From a bacterium (GTDB lineage: Bacteria; Krumholzibacteriota; Krumholzibacteriia; Krumholzibacteriales; Krumholzibacteriaceae), in contig CP070727.1 in the NCBI GenBank assembly GCA_020350885.1, positions 3,830,187 to 3,881,416 of the forward strand: a DNA stretch of 51,230 nt, read 5' to 3'. Position numbers and translations under genes: made by a program. This document shows, in pieces, positions 1 to 8,827 of the stretch (within the stretch, counting starts at the first letter, position 1; every line of letters starts with the position of its first letter). The notes beneath the pieces are model-generated. The model was given only the letters and a program-made list of their open reading frames with translations. It searched no databases and was not told the DNA's origin.

Positions 1-39
1 ACTGATGACATTATCGAGCTTTTTGCTATCATTACTCAT
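1..39 (-). CDS. 5' end of an unidentified gene, cut by the window edge
   Basis: An ATG on the minus strand at 37-39 is preceded by a strong ribosome binding site (GGAGG, about 7 bases upstream) and opens 13 codons (MSNDSKKLDNVIS) before the window ends. The product cannot be identified from 13 residues. The IS481-like element begins about 77 bases upstream of this start, so the gene could be under the influence of that element or belong to another mobile element beside it. The call rests only on the start signal and open frame. Confidence 0.3.
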   Translation of the reverse strand, partial: MSNDSKKLDNVIS

Positions 40-116
40 GGGTGGTCCTCCTTCCCTGATCTTCAGGTTATGGTTAACCGGTATTAGACCAGATCGAGGG
101 CCACCTCTCAATTAAA

Positions 117-1165
117 TGTGCGAAATTTATCGTACGTTATCCCGGTGTGCTGCCGTTCATGTTTCGTCCCTGATGAGGGCATTTGGTGTTGTAGTGTTTC
201 AGATAGACATCGAGATCCTTCTGCATCTCACCGACCGACTCATAGAACTTCTTTCTGCCAATCACACGGAAATACTCATCGAGAAGCGTCCTATGGAGCC
301 GCTACACGAAGCCGTTACTCTGGGGCCGACGAACCTTTGTCGTTCGGTGTTCAATCCCCTCAAGTTGCAGGAACAACTCATATGGATGACGATCCGGTCG
401 ACCACAGTATTCTCTGCCGTTATCCGAGAGAACAGTCGTAATCGATGCGCCACATGCTTCTCGAAGAACGACAGAACATCGTTATTCAGTGTCTGCACGG
501 CTGTAACGGGCAGCTTCGTTGAGTAGAGTCTGCCCCAGGCATAGCGGCTGTAGCAGTCTATGGCGCTCTGCAGATATATCCGGCCGATGCCTTTCAGGGT
601 GCCGACCATGAAGGTGTCAACCGCCACCAGCTCTCCGATGTAAATGGTCTCGATGTGGCGTTCTCTGAACTCGGGGCATAAGAACTCCAGAAGCCGTATC
701 TGTTCCCCGCTGAGCTTGATCCTGCGCTTTCTGGTGTGCTCCTCGAGTCTCAGGAGTTTCTCTGGTGCCTGAGAAGAAGATTATGACGGCTCCAGACGCC
801 CCTGACGCCTCCGGAGCTGACATTGACGCCTTTGAGCGCCAGCTCCTGGGCTACTCGAAGACACCCGTGTCCCGGGTGCTCGAGACAGTGATCCAGGATC
901 GCCTTCTCGATCTCGGGGCTCACTCTGTTCGAGTGTGGTCCTTTGCAGCCTGGAAGCTTGTCCAGAAGCCCCTCTGCGCCATAGAGTTGGTAGTTTCGGC
1001 TGATCTCGTAGAACTGCTGCAGTCTATAGCCCATGATCCGGCATGCCTTGCTCACGTTGCCGAGCTCCGAAGCTAGCTCTAGCATACTGAGCTTCCATCG
1101 TGCTATCTTTCTCTCGTTGGTCATCTCTACCTCCTACGTTAGGGTTAGGAACTGTCTTGCGGACA
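117..1165 (-). mobile_element. Degraded IS481-like insertion sequence
   Basis: A complete-length but inactivated transposase gene is bounded by short, weakly matching ends. TGTGCGAA begins at 117 on the plus strand, and TGTCCGCAA is read on the minus strand from 1165. IS481/IS3-type elements begin with TG(T) and end with (A)CA, which fits these limits. I could not see a convincing target-site duplication, so the boundaries are approximate. The element lies at the edge of a visibly AT-rich segment (about 1.2-3.2 kb), consistent with an accessory insertion zone. Confidence 0.5.
137..1124 (-). pseudogene. IS481-like DDE transposase, inactivated by two frameshifts and a stop
   Basis: The start at 1124 has a GGAGG site 5 bases upstream. 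The first ~120 residues are a helix-turn-helix/winged DNA-binding region (MTNERKIARWKLSMLELASE at the N-terminus), which runs into a frameshift near 760. The next frame carries the first catalytic Asp (VAVDTF) and frameshifts again near 460. A third frame carries the second Asp (VLSDNGREY). Then comes PQSNGFV, a TAG stop at 302-304 and RLHRTL. In this family the motif is NGFVERLHR, so the stop replaces the expected catalytic Glu codon. The frame then continues intact to TAA at 137-139. The protein cannot be made in full without recoding; movement would require a transposase supplied in trans. Confidence 0.88.
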
Positions 1166-1277
1166 ATTACTTCTAACCCAAACAGAGGCAGGTTGGCCAC
1201 CGCCTTTTTATCTAGACAAAGCCAACTGTCAGAGGAATACTCTCACTGAAGAAATAATATAGTGAATAACATATGAC

Positions 1278-1523
1278 CTACGGCAACGTTGAACGAGAAG
1301 TTTTCCTAGCACTCCGCGCAATTAGGAATATCGCGATAAGTAAAAGTATAAGGCTGATTACCTTTGTCATTAACGACCAGTTAGCTACAACAGATAAAAC
1401 AATTGGCCAGGCTAGTATTAATCCAAATGGATTAAGCTTAACCTTCCCATAACGTTTTACAACATAGTAGACAATTAAACTAATTGCTAACAAGATGAAA
1501 ATAGTGATCAATTCAACATTCAT
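1278..1523 (-). CDS. Small three-helix membrane protein, function unknown
   Basis: This 81-residue protein starts at the ATG at 1523, chosen because AAGGAGG lies 6 bases upstream; a longer reading from 1559 would overlap the previous gene. It shows about three hydrophobic stretches (residues ~3-21, ~29-47 and ~52-69) and a short basic tail (ARSARKTSRSTLP), so it is probably an inner-membrane protein. It begins 13 bases after the stop of the secreted protein at 1537-2301 and is almost certainly co-transcribed with it. No family was recognised. An immunity or accessory role for the upstream glycine-zipper protein is possible but only suggested by position. Confidence 0.7.
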   Translation of the reverse strand: MNVELITIFILLAISLIVYYVVKRYGKVKLNPFGLILAWPIVLSVVANWSLMTKVISLILLLIAIFLIARSARKTSRSTLP

Positions 1524-1536
1524 CAGATCCTCCTTG

Positions 1537-2301
1537 CTACATATCCGGTGGCCATGCAATTGTATAGGCTATTGAAGCCAGTGCACCACCTATTATAGCT
1601 CCAACGGGTCCAGAAGGCGAAGCAACAATAGCACCCAAACAATCAGTACCTATCAAGCCCCATTCTCTAATTCTTTTTTTCCACCTATCCCACCACCCTT
1701 TAAGTTCAGGGTGATATTTAACATACTCATCCATATATTCATAATATTTATACCACCACTCGGTTGAATACAATCCTATGTTGACTACTGGATCGTCTAA
1801 ATTTTCACACTTAACTATCAGCCAAGGCTCTGTTGGTTTAATGTATTCCCCTTTTCTAATATCTTTAAAACAATTTCTAAGAATTCGTATATTCTCATAA
1901 TTTATTTCACTATTAGACTCCAAGTAGTCAAATGCTAAGTTTAAATCGGACCCAGGATTTAAAATGTCATATCCTGATTCATTTCTAAATGTTTTAAACC
2001 TTGAGATCATATCTTTCACAAAATTTTTATCTATAGAATAATCAATATCATTTTTAATAAGTATATGGTTAGCCACTTCAACGAACAAATCTATACCATT
2101 CTCATGGGTTAATTTTTCTCCAAAAATAAAGTGATATTCATTGTACTTGTCGAGAATTTCGTTGTGCAAAATTCCAGGTTCGATCTGAATTGGATCACTA
2201 TCATTTTCCTTTGGAACGCTAATAGTATCTTCAGAGCATACATTTAATATAGAACCAAGACTTACTATAAAAATAACAACTATGATATTTTTAATACGCA
2301 T
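1537..2301 (-). CDS. Exported protein with C-terminal glycine-zipper hydrophobic segment
   Basis: The product is 254 residues with a clean start (AAGGAGG 7 bases before the ATG). Residues 1-22 are a signal sequence ending in LNVC, a weak lipobox, so the protein is either a lipoprotein or cleaved. The middle is polar, charged and rich in aromatic residues (WWYKYYEYMDEY near residue 180). The last ~38 residues form a glycine-rich hydrophobic stretch with GAIVASPSGPVGAIIGGAL, followed by WPPDM. Such glycine-zipper tails occur in membrane-active peptides such as class II bacteriocins, but also in uncharacterised lipoproteins. Codon use is AT-rich, unlike the glycosidase cluster, which suggests transfer. 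No enzyme family was recognised. Confidence 0.75.
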   Translation of the reverse strand: MRIKNIIVVIFIVSLGSILNVCSEDTISVPKENDSDPIQIEPGILHNEILDKYNEYHFIFGEKLTHENGIDLFVEVANHILIKNDIDYSIDKNFVKDMISRFKTFRNESGYDILNPGSDLNLAFDYLESNSEINYENIRILRNCFKDIRKGEYIKPTEPWLIVKCENLDDPVVNIGLYSTEWWYKYYEYMDEYVKYHPELKGWWDRWKKRIREWGLIGTDCLGAIVASPSGPVGAIIGGALASIAYTIAWPPDM

Positions 2302-3190
2302 GATCGCCTCCTTTTAATTTTAAAAGAACAAATTACAAATCACTAATATGTTTATTACATGAACTGTGCCATAACATCATCCCAATTATATTTCTAGCTA
2401 TATATATAGAAACCGAGCTAACACAATAAATAATAAATGATTATTAGCTATTGATATTCCATTCATATTTGGTATTATAATAATCATAAATTACACATTC
2501 TAACTCACCTGTTTATCAATATTACAAATATATACTTATCATCTTTGCTAAAGCCTATATTTATATGCGATTATTATGTAATATTTCTGTATACACAGAA
2601 TGAACACTTTAACCATTATTAGCAGAGGCTATACTTACTAAATATTTTGTTGCAGTATCAAGAATCTGAGATATTAATTTATAGAATTGTAGGTATAATA
2701 TATAAAAGAACCATCCTGCCTGCGGTGTTGCTGCGCGATGGGGGGACACTGAGCGGAACCGCAGCACAGGAATGGTTCTTTTTTGCCCGCGTGTTCTCGC
2801 AGAATCTTTGAGGAGGTTTAAGTTCCGTAGTCATTTCGTTTAGCATCTTATAACATTAAACGTGCCACTTTATGATTTGATGGTAGAAAAATCGATATTC
2901 ATGTAATTGCTTTTATAACTATATACAATACAATAAAATAACCTATGCCAGAAACTAGCTTGGTTTTATATTTCAAAGAATTATCTCAATGATTCCCTTA
3001 AGATTCGTTCATCTTGTTTACACATACAATATCCCCATTCATGATATTACTTATCAATAATCCCATTTCCAGTGTATTCATGAAGTGTATACAAAATGAA
3101 CACCGAAAACACGATTAACAAGAATATCCTGGTATTCGTTGATAACTTAGGTTTGTAGATGAATAAAGTAGCTTAAGATAATAGGAGATA
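2302..3190. other. Long AT-rich intergenic region
   Basis: About 890 bases lie between the start of the exported protein at 2301 and the end of the regulator at 3191. I see no convincing coding frame. The only strong element is the promoter-hairpin-oligoT unit near 2694-2784. The rest is AT-rich with many short stop-broken frames. A GAGGAGG motif at about 2811 is not followed by a usable start. Confidence 0.6.
2694..2784 (+). ncRNA. Candidate stand-alone small RNA: -10 box, long hairpin, oligo-T end
   Basis: A perfect -10 hexamer TATAAT lies at 2694-2699, though the -35 region is weak. About seven bases later a long imperfect hairpin begins. AAAGAACCAT (2705-2714) pairs with ATGGTTCTTT (2772-2781), CCTG (2715-2718) with CAGG (2767-2770), and CTGCGGT (2720-2726) with ACCGCAG (2758-2764). 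The apical ~30 bases contain a run of six G, and six T follow the stem. Transcription from the -10 box would give a ~79-base RNA that folds end to end and carries its own terminator. It is not near a plus-strand gene, so a plain terminator is less natural. The motifs of SRP RNA (GGAAGCAG-type loop) are absent. Function unknown. Confidence 0.45.
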
Positions 3191-5674
3191 TTAAGAAGCT
3201 GGTTTCTGACGGATGAAATGTTCGAGCCCCGTTCGACGCAATTCTTTATATAACGTGCCGCGTGAAATCCCTAAGCATCTAGCTGTTGCTGCTTTATTTC
3301 CACGGCATAAAGTTAATGCTTTTTCAAGCTGCACCTTACTCTTACTTCCATAGGACAGATATGGCTGCTTTTCAGGATTCCTACTCACAGCTCCATTTCT
3401 AACGCGCACAGGCAACATCTCTGGCATGATTGGACCACTGCATCTGAGGTGCTTTGCACGTTCCAAAACCGCAAAGAGTTCCCTAACATTTCCGGGCCAT
3501 GTATATTTCTGTAGATGCGTAAGTGCATCTTTATCGATTAATACTTCTCTTTCTTCTTCACCCCGGTCGTTGCCACATAAATAACTTACAATTAAAGGCA
3601 CGATGTCTTCCGGTCTCTCACGAAGTGGAGGTATATGGATATGTTCCGAATTGATTCTATAATAGAAATCTTCTCGAAGTATAGTACTCTCGATCTTCTC
3701 TTCGAGATTTTGATTTGTAGCCGAGATTATCCTTATATGGATTGGACGCTCAGTATTTTCACCTATTCTACGCACACTGCATTCCTGCAATACTCTGAGT
3801 AGCTTCACTTGTTGAAGTGGAGTGAGTTCGCCTATTTCATCAAGAAAGAGTGTTCCACCATTGGCTTCTTCGAATATACCTTTTCGGTCGATCATTGCAC
3901 CGGTAAAACATCCCTTCCGATGCCCAAAGAACTCACTTTCAAAAAGATGATCAGGTATTGCAGCACAATTTACAGCGACAAACGGTCTTTTCCCATTGTC
4001 GCTTAGCATATGTATCGTTCGCGCTACGAGTTCTTTGCCCGTCCCGGTCTCTCCCGTGATCAATATGGGCCTCGTGAAGTTGGCCGAGAATTGTATCTGT
4101 TGCCACACTTGTTGTATTCCGTGAGAGACTCCAATAAGTTTTTTATAGAGAACATAATCAGATGATTGTGTGAGCCTAATAATATGTTTTCCCTTGTTTC
4201 GTTCATCTTGAAGGTCCACTAATGTCCTGCGATTTTTTAGTACCAGAGTATAAAGATCTTTTATTTTCGCAGCCAAGTATGGAGTACTAATTTCTCTTAA
4301 AAGATAGTTTGCTTCGATGAGACTCTTCCACGCTTCATCATCTGTTTCAAAACCGTCACCTGCTGAACGTATTTCTCTCCTCTCGAGGTCAGAAATTTCT
4401 TCCAGTAAGATTTGCGCATAGCAAACGTGTGTCTTTGCAAGTTCGAAGTTACAACTTGCATCCTTCAAGATAGTAATAGCTCCCTTAAAATGGGCAATTC
4501 CTTCTTCGATATCTCCAGTTGTCGTGTTTAGTCTACCTAGGGCACGCATTATCAAAGCTTCTTCAAGCCTATCTTGTAATGTACGTGCGTAATCGAGACC
4601 TTTGTTTAGAAAGGAAAGGGCTATTCTATGATCTTCTTTCATTAGATTTAATTCACCGAGTCGTCTAAGAACCTCAACTTCTACATCACCTTTAGGCGCT
4701 ATGGACCTAGCTAATTGCAAGCATTTTTGATAATACCGCTCGGCAACATCTAACTTTTTCCGTTCAAAGAAAATATCTCCGATATATTCGAACGCAAGAG
4801 ATTGTTCACGTTTGAGTCCTTCATTACTAGCCATTTTTTCGGCTTTTCGATATAGCCTTATTGATGATCGAAGTTCACCCTGACATTTTTTAACGTTACC
4901 TAATGCCAGAGTGCATCGGCAGACTCCCAAGGACCATCCGGCAATCTTAAAAAGATTTTGTGCCCTTTTTATTGCATTCGTTGATTCTTTGAATTTGCCG
5001 CATCGATACAATACTATGCCCAAGTTCAAGCATGCAGCTGCTTCTCCATAGTAATCATCACGCGAAACACAGTCATTACGAGCTCGTATATAATAATCCT
5101 CAGCTTTCCTAGTGAAGCCACGTACTTGTGCAAGTATTCCCATCATTATCAGTATTCTCGACCGAAGACGTGCATCGGAATGAAAGGTCGCTAGACCGAG
5201 AGCGCTCTCTAGATTTTTCTCAGCAAGTCCAATATCCTTTAAATAGAAGCGGCACGCACCCTCAATAAGTAACCTCTCAGGTATAAGATGCGGGTGATGG
5301 TGCTGCCAGTAACCAATATCATGCTTACTGAGAATCGTAAGTGCTTCTTTGAATGATCCCTGCCGTCGCATGATATTAGCTCTAACCAGCATTGATTCTA
5401 GAATCATTCGTGCTGCTATACTTTTTTCAATCTTTACTAGAATCTTCTTGAGTGCGTTAAGATGCATAGTGCTCTCGTGGAGGGAGGATGTGTAATAGGC
5501 ACCCTTTGCGCATTCAAGAAGTGTTCGTGCATAGAGTACGGTAGTGACGTTTCCTTTTTGGACTAACCGTAAGGCCTCGCAGCTCAAACTATGGCCTTCA
5601 CGGTATTTGCCCTTTCTCCGCTCATGTTCGCTTCGGGAAATTAGTCGTTCTATAGCGAGTTGGATATCGTGCAT
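3191..5674 (-). CDS. TPR-containing sigma-54-dependent transcriptional activator
   Basis: The product is 827 residues. Residues 1 to ~430 are degenerate tetratricopeptide helices (for example [18 protein letters not shown]), a protein-binding scaffold that replaces the usual receiver domain. Residues ~515-745 are the AAA+ sigma-54 interaction domain: Walker A GETGTGKE with Lys547, Walker [10 protein letters not shown], and WPGNVREL. The sigma-54 contact loop at 588-593 reads GCFTGA rather than the usual GAFTGA. The C-terminus is a Fis-type helix-turn-helix ([20 protein letters not shown]). It should activate sigma-54 promoters in response to a partner bound by the TPRs. It follows the small secreted protein gene by 18 bases, and its own ribosome binding site is weak, so it is probably translated from that operon. 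No target promoter is evident in the window. Confidence 0.95.
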   Translation of the reverse strand: MHDIQLAIERLISRSEHERRKGKYREGHSLSCEALRLVQKGNVTTVLYARTLLECAKGAYYTSSLHESTMHLNALKKILVKIEKSIAARMILESMLVRANIMRRQGSFKEALTILSKHDIGYWQHHHPHLIPERLLIEGACRFYLKDIGLAEKNLESALGLATFHSDARLRSRILIMMGILAQVRGFTRKAEDYYIRARNDCVSRDDYYGEAAACLNLGIVLYRCGKFKESTNAIKRAQNLFKIAGWSLGVCRCTLALGNVKKCQGELRSSIRLYRKAEKMASNEGLKREQSLAFEYIGDIFFERKKLDVAERYYQKCLQLARSIAPKGDVEVEVLRRLGELNLMKEDHRIALSFLNKGLDYARTLQDRLEEALIMRALGRLNTTTGDIEEGIAHFKGAITILKDASCNFELAKTHVCYAQILLEEISDLERREIRSAGDGFETDDEAWKSLIEANYLLREISTPYLAAKIKDLYTLVLKNRRTLVDLQDERNKGKHIIRLTQSSDYVLYKKLIGVSHGIQQVWQQIQFSANFTRPILITGETGTGKELVARTIHMLSDNGKRPFVAVNCAAIPDHLFESEFFGHRKGCFTGAMIDRKGIFEEANGGTLFLDEIGELTPLQQVKLLRVLQECSVRRIGENTERPIHIRIISATNQNLEEKIESTILREDFYYRINSEHIHIPPLRERPEDIVPLIVSYLCGNDRGEEEREVLIDKDALTHLQKYTWPGNVRELFAVLERAKHLRCSGPIMPEMLPVRVRNGAVSRNPEKQPYLSYGSKSKVQLEKALTLCRGNKAATARCLGISRGTLYKELRRTGLEHFIRQKPAS

Positions 5675-5692
5675 CTATCGAAATCTATTCGC

Positions 5693-6052
5693 TTACGGTC
5701 TCAGAAAACCGAAGCATGAGTCACATAACCATTGAATGTAAAGATTTAGGAATGAAAATCTATTCAATCTATCGTCTTGCATTATCCTATCTGTGCCTTC
5801 TGGAATTTCTCGATCACCATACGTTCCACTGCTGCTTTGCGAGTACTGTTGGGAATAAATACACTCGATCTGAACATCCAGATCAGACCGTAAATGAGGA
5901 TCTTCTCCCGGTTCACCATTTACTGTATTATCTAAAAAGGAGACTGTTACAGCTTTTGGTGCTTTCGCGGCTGCATCCGACGTTACTGCAAACTGTAGAA
6001 AAATCGACGTGAGCAAAAGAAGAATAATGGAAACGCTAGCCGGGCTTTTCAT
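5693..6052 (-). CDS. Small exported protein of unknown function, upstream of the sigma-54 activator
   Basis: This is a 119-residue protein from the ATG at 6052; a GTG two codons upstream is possible but leaves less room for the GAGG-type ribosome site. Residues 1-27 form a signal peptide (hydrophobic LLLLTSIFLQFAV, then SDAAA). The mature part is short and polar, with NGEPGEDPHLRSDLDV and a C-terminal region containing two Cys (LCDSCFGFLRP). No family was recognised. It is the first gene of an operon with the TPR sigma-54 activator (18-base gap), so it may act with that regulator, for example as an exported signal, but nothing in the sequence proves it. Confidence 0.6.
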   Translation of the reverse strand: MKSPASVSIILLLLTSIFLQFAVTSDAAAKAPKAVTVSFLDNTVNGEPGEDPHLRSDLDVQIECIYSQQYSQSSSGTYGDREIPEGTDRIMQDDRLNRFSFLNLYIQWLCDSCFGFLRP

Positions 6053-6143
6053 AAACACCTCTACACTTCACCATTCGCATGGACGATAGATTGTATTTAT
6101 TGTTTCCCCTGTATCGAGCCGCTTCCACGAACTAATTATATAA

Positions 6144-6173
6144 ATTTTATCAAAAACATTGCGCACACGTCAA
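6144..6173 (-). promoter_or_regulatory. Putative sigma-70 promoter of the small exported protein/activator operon
   Basis: On the minus strand TTGACG (6168-6173) is followed after 18 bases by TAAAAT (6144-6149), each a five-of-six match to the consensus. Transcription would begin near 6137 and leave a leader of about 85 bases before the ATG at 6052. The surroundings are AT-rich, so chance matches are a risk. Confidence 0.4.
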
Positions 6174-6898
6174 TACCAATAATTACAACCGGCTCAAATA
6201 TAACAGCTTAGCTGCCTACAAGCCTGAATTGAATCTAACCGGATTTTTAGTTATATCGCTTTTATGGGGGCGTTTGTAAGGATCGTCAAAAATACGCCTT
6301 GCGGTTTTCTTTCCGCTCGAATGCGGGATTAACGGTAGCATCATATACTTAGAAGGCAGGGATGTCCTGTATGTGCGGCGAGTGGTTCCAGATAATCTGA
6401 AATCTCTACTACATTAGTAGATATAATAAAAATAACATATTTTATAGCAGCAGATTCAATCGTAACACCAACGCAACCTTTAGCGGGGCGGTCCAATGGC
6501 AGAGTTCCCCCGCCAATAGTTTGTCAGTACATGTGTAGCAATCAGCCTCAGAATGTGGTGCCCCCGGGGTCTCCGCCATATCCTTCCAAGATGCCCCCGG
6601 TTCGATCATCCATGAGTGATAATTATAGATTTAGGCCTCGAAATCCTTACACACCCCCCACACGCTCACCACTGTGTACTCCTTATTGGCATCTGGAAAT
6701 AATCTTGTGGGGAGAGAGGAAATTTCGGGTGTGGGTCGTGGCGGACTGCATCATAGTGTACACCTTCAGCTATAATGCATCCGTGGGTATCATTTTTTCT
6801 TTACGGGTAGCCTTCCATGCGTTAGACTGTCTCTAGATGAGCAGCACATCACCATCTTATCTACAAAATTGGCACATCTAAATACAAAGGAGGGCATG
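6174..6898. other. Intergenic region between divergent genes
   Basis: About 725 bases between the divergent small exported protein and the barrel protein. No supported gene is present. An open frame at 6531-6836 overlaps the dispersed repeat copy and lacks a ribosome binding site. A GC-rich inverted pair, GCGGGG (from ~6482) and CCCCGC (to ~6512), could form a hairpin. The start of the barrel gene has a good AAAGGAGG at 6886-6893, but no clear promoter was found. Confidence 0.5.
6551..6630 (+). repeat. Dispersed intergenic repeat, copy A
   Basis: This copy shares the core GGTGCCC...CCGCCATATCC (6557-6583), a short spacer, then CCCCGGTTCGATCATCC (6595-6611) and a following TGATAAT. The same blocks in the same order occur near 18.05, 21.26, 42.25 and 44.70 kb. 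The 5' block GAGAAATCGGATC, present in copies B, C and E, is not clear here. Confidence 0.65.
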
Positions 6899-7456
6899 AT
6901 GTTTAGGACTCTGAAAACTATGTTCTTTTTAGTTGTGCTTCTTGCGGCATTAATTACATCATCAAATGCTTACGAGATTCCACAGCGGGAGATTCAAGTC
7001 AAACCCTATTTGAACTTTCTTTTCCCCAACAATCTCTTAGAGATGGAAGGTGGATACAATCCAATCAACGAAAAGACGATCATAGGCCTAGGCCTGAAAA
7101 TACGTAATCAGTATTACAATCATTTCGGCCTTATGTTCAATATGTCAATAAATAGTGTTGATCCAGCATATGATGCTCCAGCTGCAGGAGTGATTTTTAC
7201 ATTTGGAGGTTATTTTAAGACATCTAACAAATTGGGCACTATTATTTTCGATTGCGGCTATGGATGTATCATGGAGACCAATGAAGGTATGGGCCTACTC
7301 ATGCCGAGTCTGGAATTGAGTCGACCTGTTTCCGATCGCATTTCAATTTCGATGGAAGTTGGATGGCTTATTCCTAACGATTGGGTGATTAGTTATGATT
7401 TCGAAGAAAATTACAGCTCATTTACGGTTTCACTCGGCAGCACGATTATTTTTTAG
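6899..7456 (+). CDS. Small outer-membrane beta-barrel protein
   Basis: A 185-residue protein is read from the second of two tandem ATGs, because AAAGGAGG sits 5 bases before it and only 2 before the first. Residues 1-24 are a signal peptide (MFRTLKTMFFLVVLLAALIT, then SSNA). The mature chain alternates polar and hydrophobic residues in strand-sized blocks (IIGLGLKIRNQYYNHFGLMF, ISISMEVGWLI). It ends in a terminal Phe (STIIF), the usual C-terminal signal for outer-membrane barrel assembly. The length suggests an eight-stranded barrel of OmpA/OmpW size. No specific ligand or family was recognised. Confidence 0.75.
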   Translation: MFRTLKTMFFLVVLLAALITSSNAYEIPQREIQVKPYLNFLFPNNLLEMEGGYNPINEKTIIGLGLKIRNQYYNHFGLMFNMSINSVDPAYDAPAAGVIFTFGGYFKTSNKLGTIIFDCGYGCIMETNEGMGLLMPSLELSRPVSDRISISMEVGWLIPNDWVISYDFEENYSSFTVSLGSTIIF

Positions 7457-7495
7457 ATAAAAGACTTCCATAAATTCGGTGCTCTTCGCCGCTAA

Positions 7496-8827
7496 TTAAT
7501 CCAGATAGACGCTAACGACCATATGATAAGCCCTCGTTCTTATGATGCTCCCTGGCATATATCCGGTGGCAACAATAGCTCCCACCGTCTGCTCGATTAT
7601 AATAATATCATACTGACCGGTTTCACCATTTAATGGTGCCAGATCATCGGCCGTAAACGTATAGAAACCGTCATTTGTCGTTGTTATCCAGACATCGGTT
7701 GAATCACGCACACTTGGGCTATCATACTTCATCAGAGTGAGTGTTACATTTGCTATCGAGCAACTCGAGTTATCCCAGTGAACGTCAAAGCCGTTTATAG
7801 ATACATGATCCAACGGCTGGGGATACGTTAGTATGGGGACGCAATCATCGAATACAATACTGGAGTTAAGATCCGGAACGGAGCTATTGCCAAACACAAC
7901 AAAATCAACCCGTTCACCTTGATCTATGAAAGGTAACGACGTCTCGACGTAACTGTAGGATTTGGTATCCTGATTCCACCACATCTTGTAGTCCTCCACA
8001 AATACTGAATCGGCTTGCAGGGGTCTTATTGTATCGGTCAGAGCTAACTCCATATCGAACCGCGCACGGATTTCTTCCTGATAATGATAATTACCATAGG
8101 TCATGTACACATCGACTTCCAGCAGGGTGAACGTAGGGGCTTCTGATTCGGCCATTGTCGTAAATTGCCAGAGGGGCCCCTCAGCGGTATCTGCTTCATT
8201 GAACGCGAAAATTTTCCAGTAGTAGGTTGTCTCATAATCCAGAATACCGGGATCATAAGTCTGCTCGCTTTGATTGGCGCTGACCAATTCAGGATCAGTC
8301 GATATACCAAAGTAAACGTCAAAACCATAGGTCTCACCGGGTACACTGCAGATACTCCATGAAAGGTCGGCTCCAATGTTCACAGATGGTGCTCCGTTAA
8401 ACGGAGACGGGTCATAGGGATATAAAAAACATCCGGTCCAGAAAGCACATCCTTGCCAAGAATTGGTATACCCATTTTCATCATGGGCTACGACAGACCA
8501 CCAATAACGAGTGTTGGGGAGTAGATTTCTAACTGTTATTTCTCTATCTTCGTATTCCTCTGCGACGCAGAGCATTTCAGACCGAGCAAGGGTAGTACCT
8601 ATATAGACATCATACCATGTCCTTGGTTGAATACCATCCTCACTTTCATGATTTTGGTTGTACCACCTTAACTGTACAGTGTCAGCGTAAATAGTAGAAT
8701 TATGTGTAGGACTCAAACATTGAAAGTTATAAGGGCCGTGATCAGGATAAAGACCGCATCCACTGTAACTGAGTAACAATATCAGTGATAGTAGGGGAAT
8801 ACATTTCACATACGCTTTGAATTTCAT
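7496..8827 (-). CDS. Surface lipoprotein with fibronectin type III-like domains
   Basis: This 443-residue protein has AAAGGAGA 6 bases before its ATG. The signal peptide ends in YSGC, so Cys24 is the likely lipidation site. Residues ~30-130 and ~135-225 are two fibronectin-III-like domains, each ending in the typical strand (NTRYWWSVVAHDENG and TTYYWKIFAFNEAD, with WQFTT following). Residues ~230-443 are beta-rich, with no family recognised. Modules of this kind usually mediate binding or spacing at the cell surface. It is convergent with the barrel gene at 6899-7456 and stands alone. Confidence 0.8.
   Translation of the reverse strand: MKFKAYVKCIPLLSLILLLSYSGCGLYPDHGPYNFQCLSPTHNSTIYADTVQLRWYNQNHESEDGIQPRTWYDVYIGTTLARSEMLCVAEEYEDREITVRNLLPNTRYWWSVVAHDENGYTNSWQGCAFWTGCFLYPYDPSPFNGAPSVNIGADLSWSICSVPGETYGFDVYFGISTDPELVSANQSEQTYDPGILDYETTYYWKIFAFNEADTAEGPLWQFTTMAESEAPTFTLLEVDVYMTYGNYHYQEEIRARFDMELALTDTIRPLQADSVFVEDYKMWWNQDTKSYSYVETSLPFIDQGERVDFVVFGNSSVPDLNSSIVFDDCVPILTYPQPLDHVSINGFDVHWDNSSCSIANVTLTLMKYDSPSVRDSTDVWITTTNDGFYTFTADDLAPLNGETGQYDIIIIEQTVGAIVATGYMPGSIIRTRAYHMVVSVYLD

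Noticed and set aside
2704..2784. Hairpin RNA as SRP (4.5S) or 6S RNA
   Set aside because: The conserved SRP apical motif is missing, and 6S RNA is more than twice this length with a central bubble.
6531..6836. 101-codon plus-strand frame
   Set aside because: It has no ribosome binding site, overlaps repeat copy A, and its composition is not protein-like.
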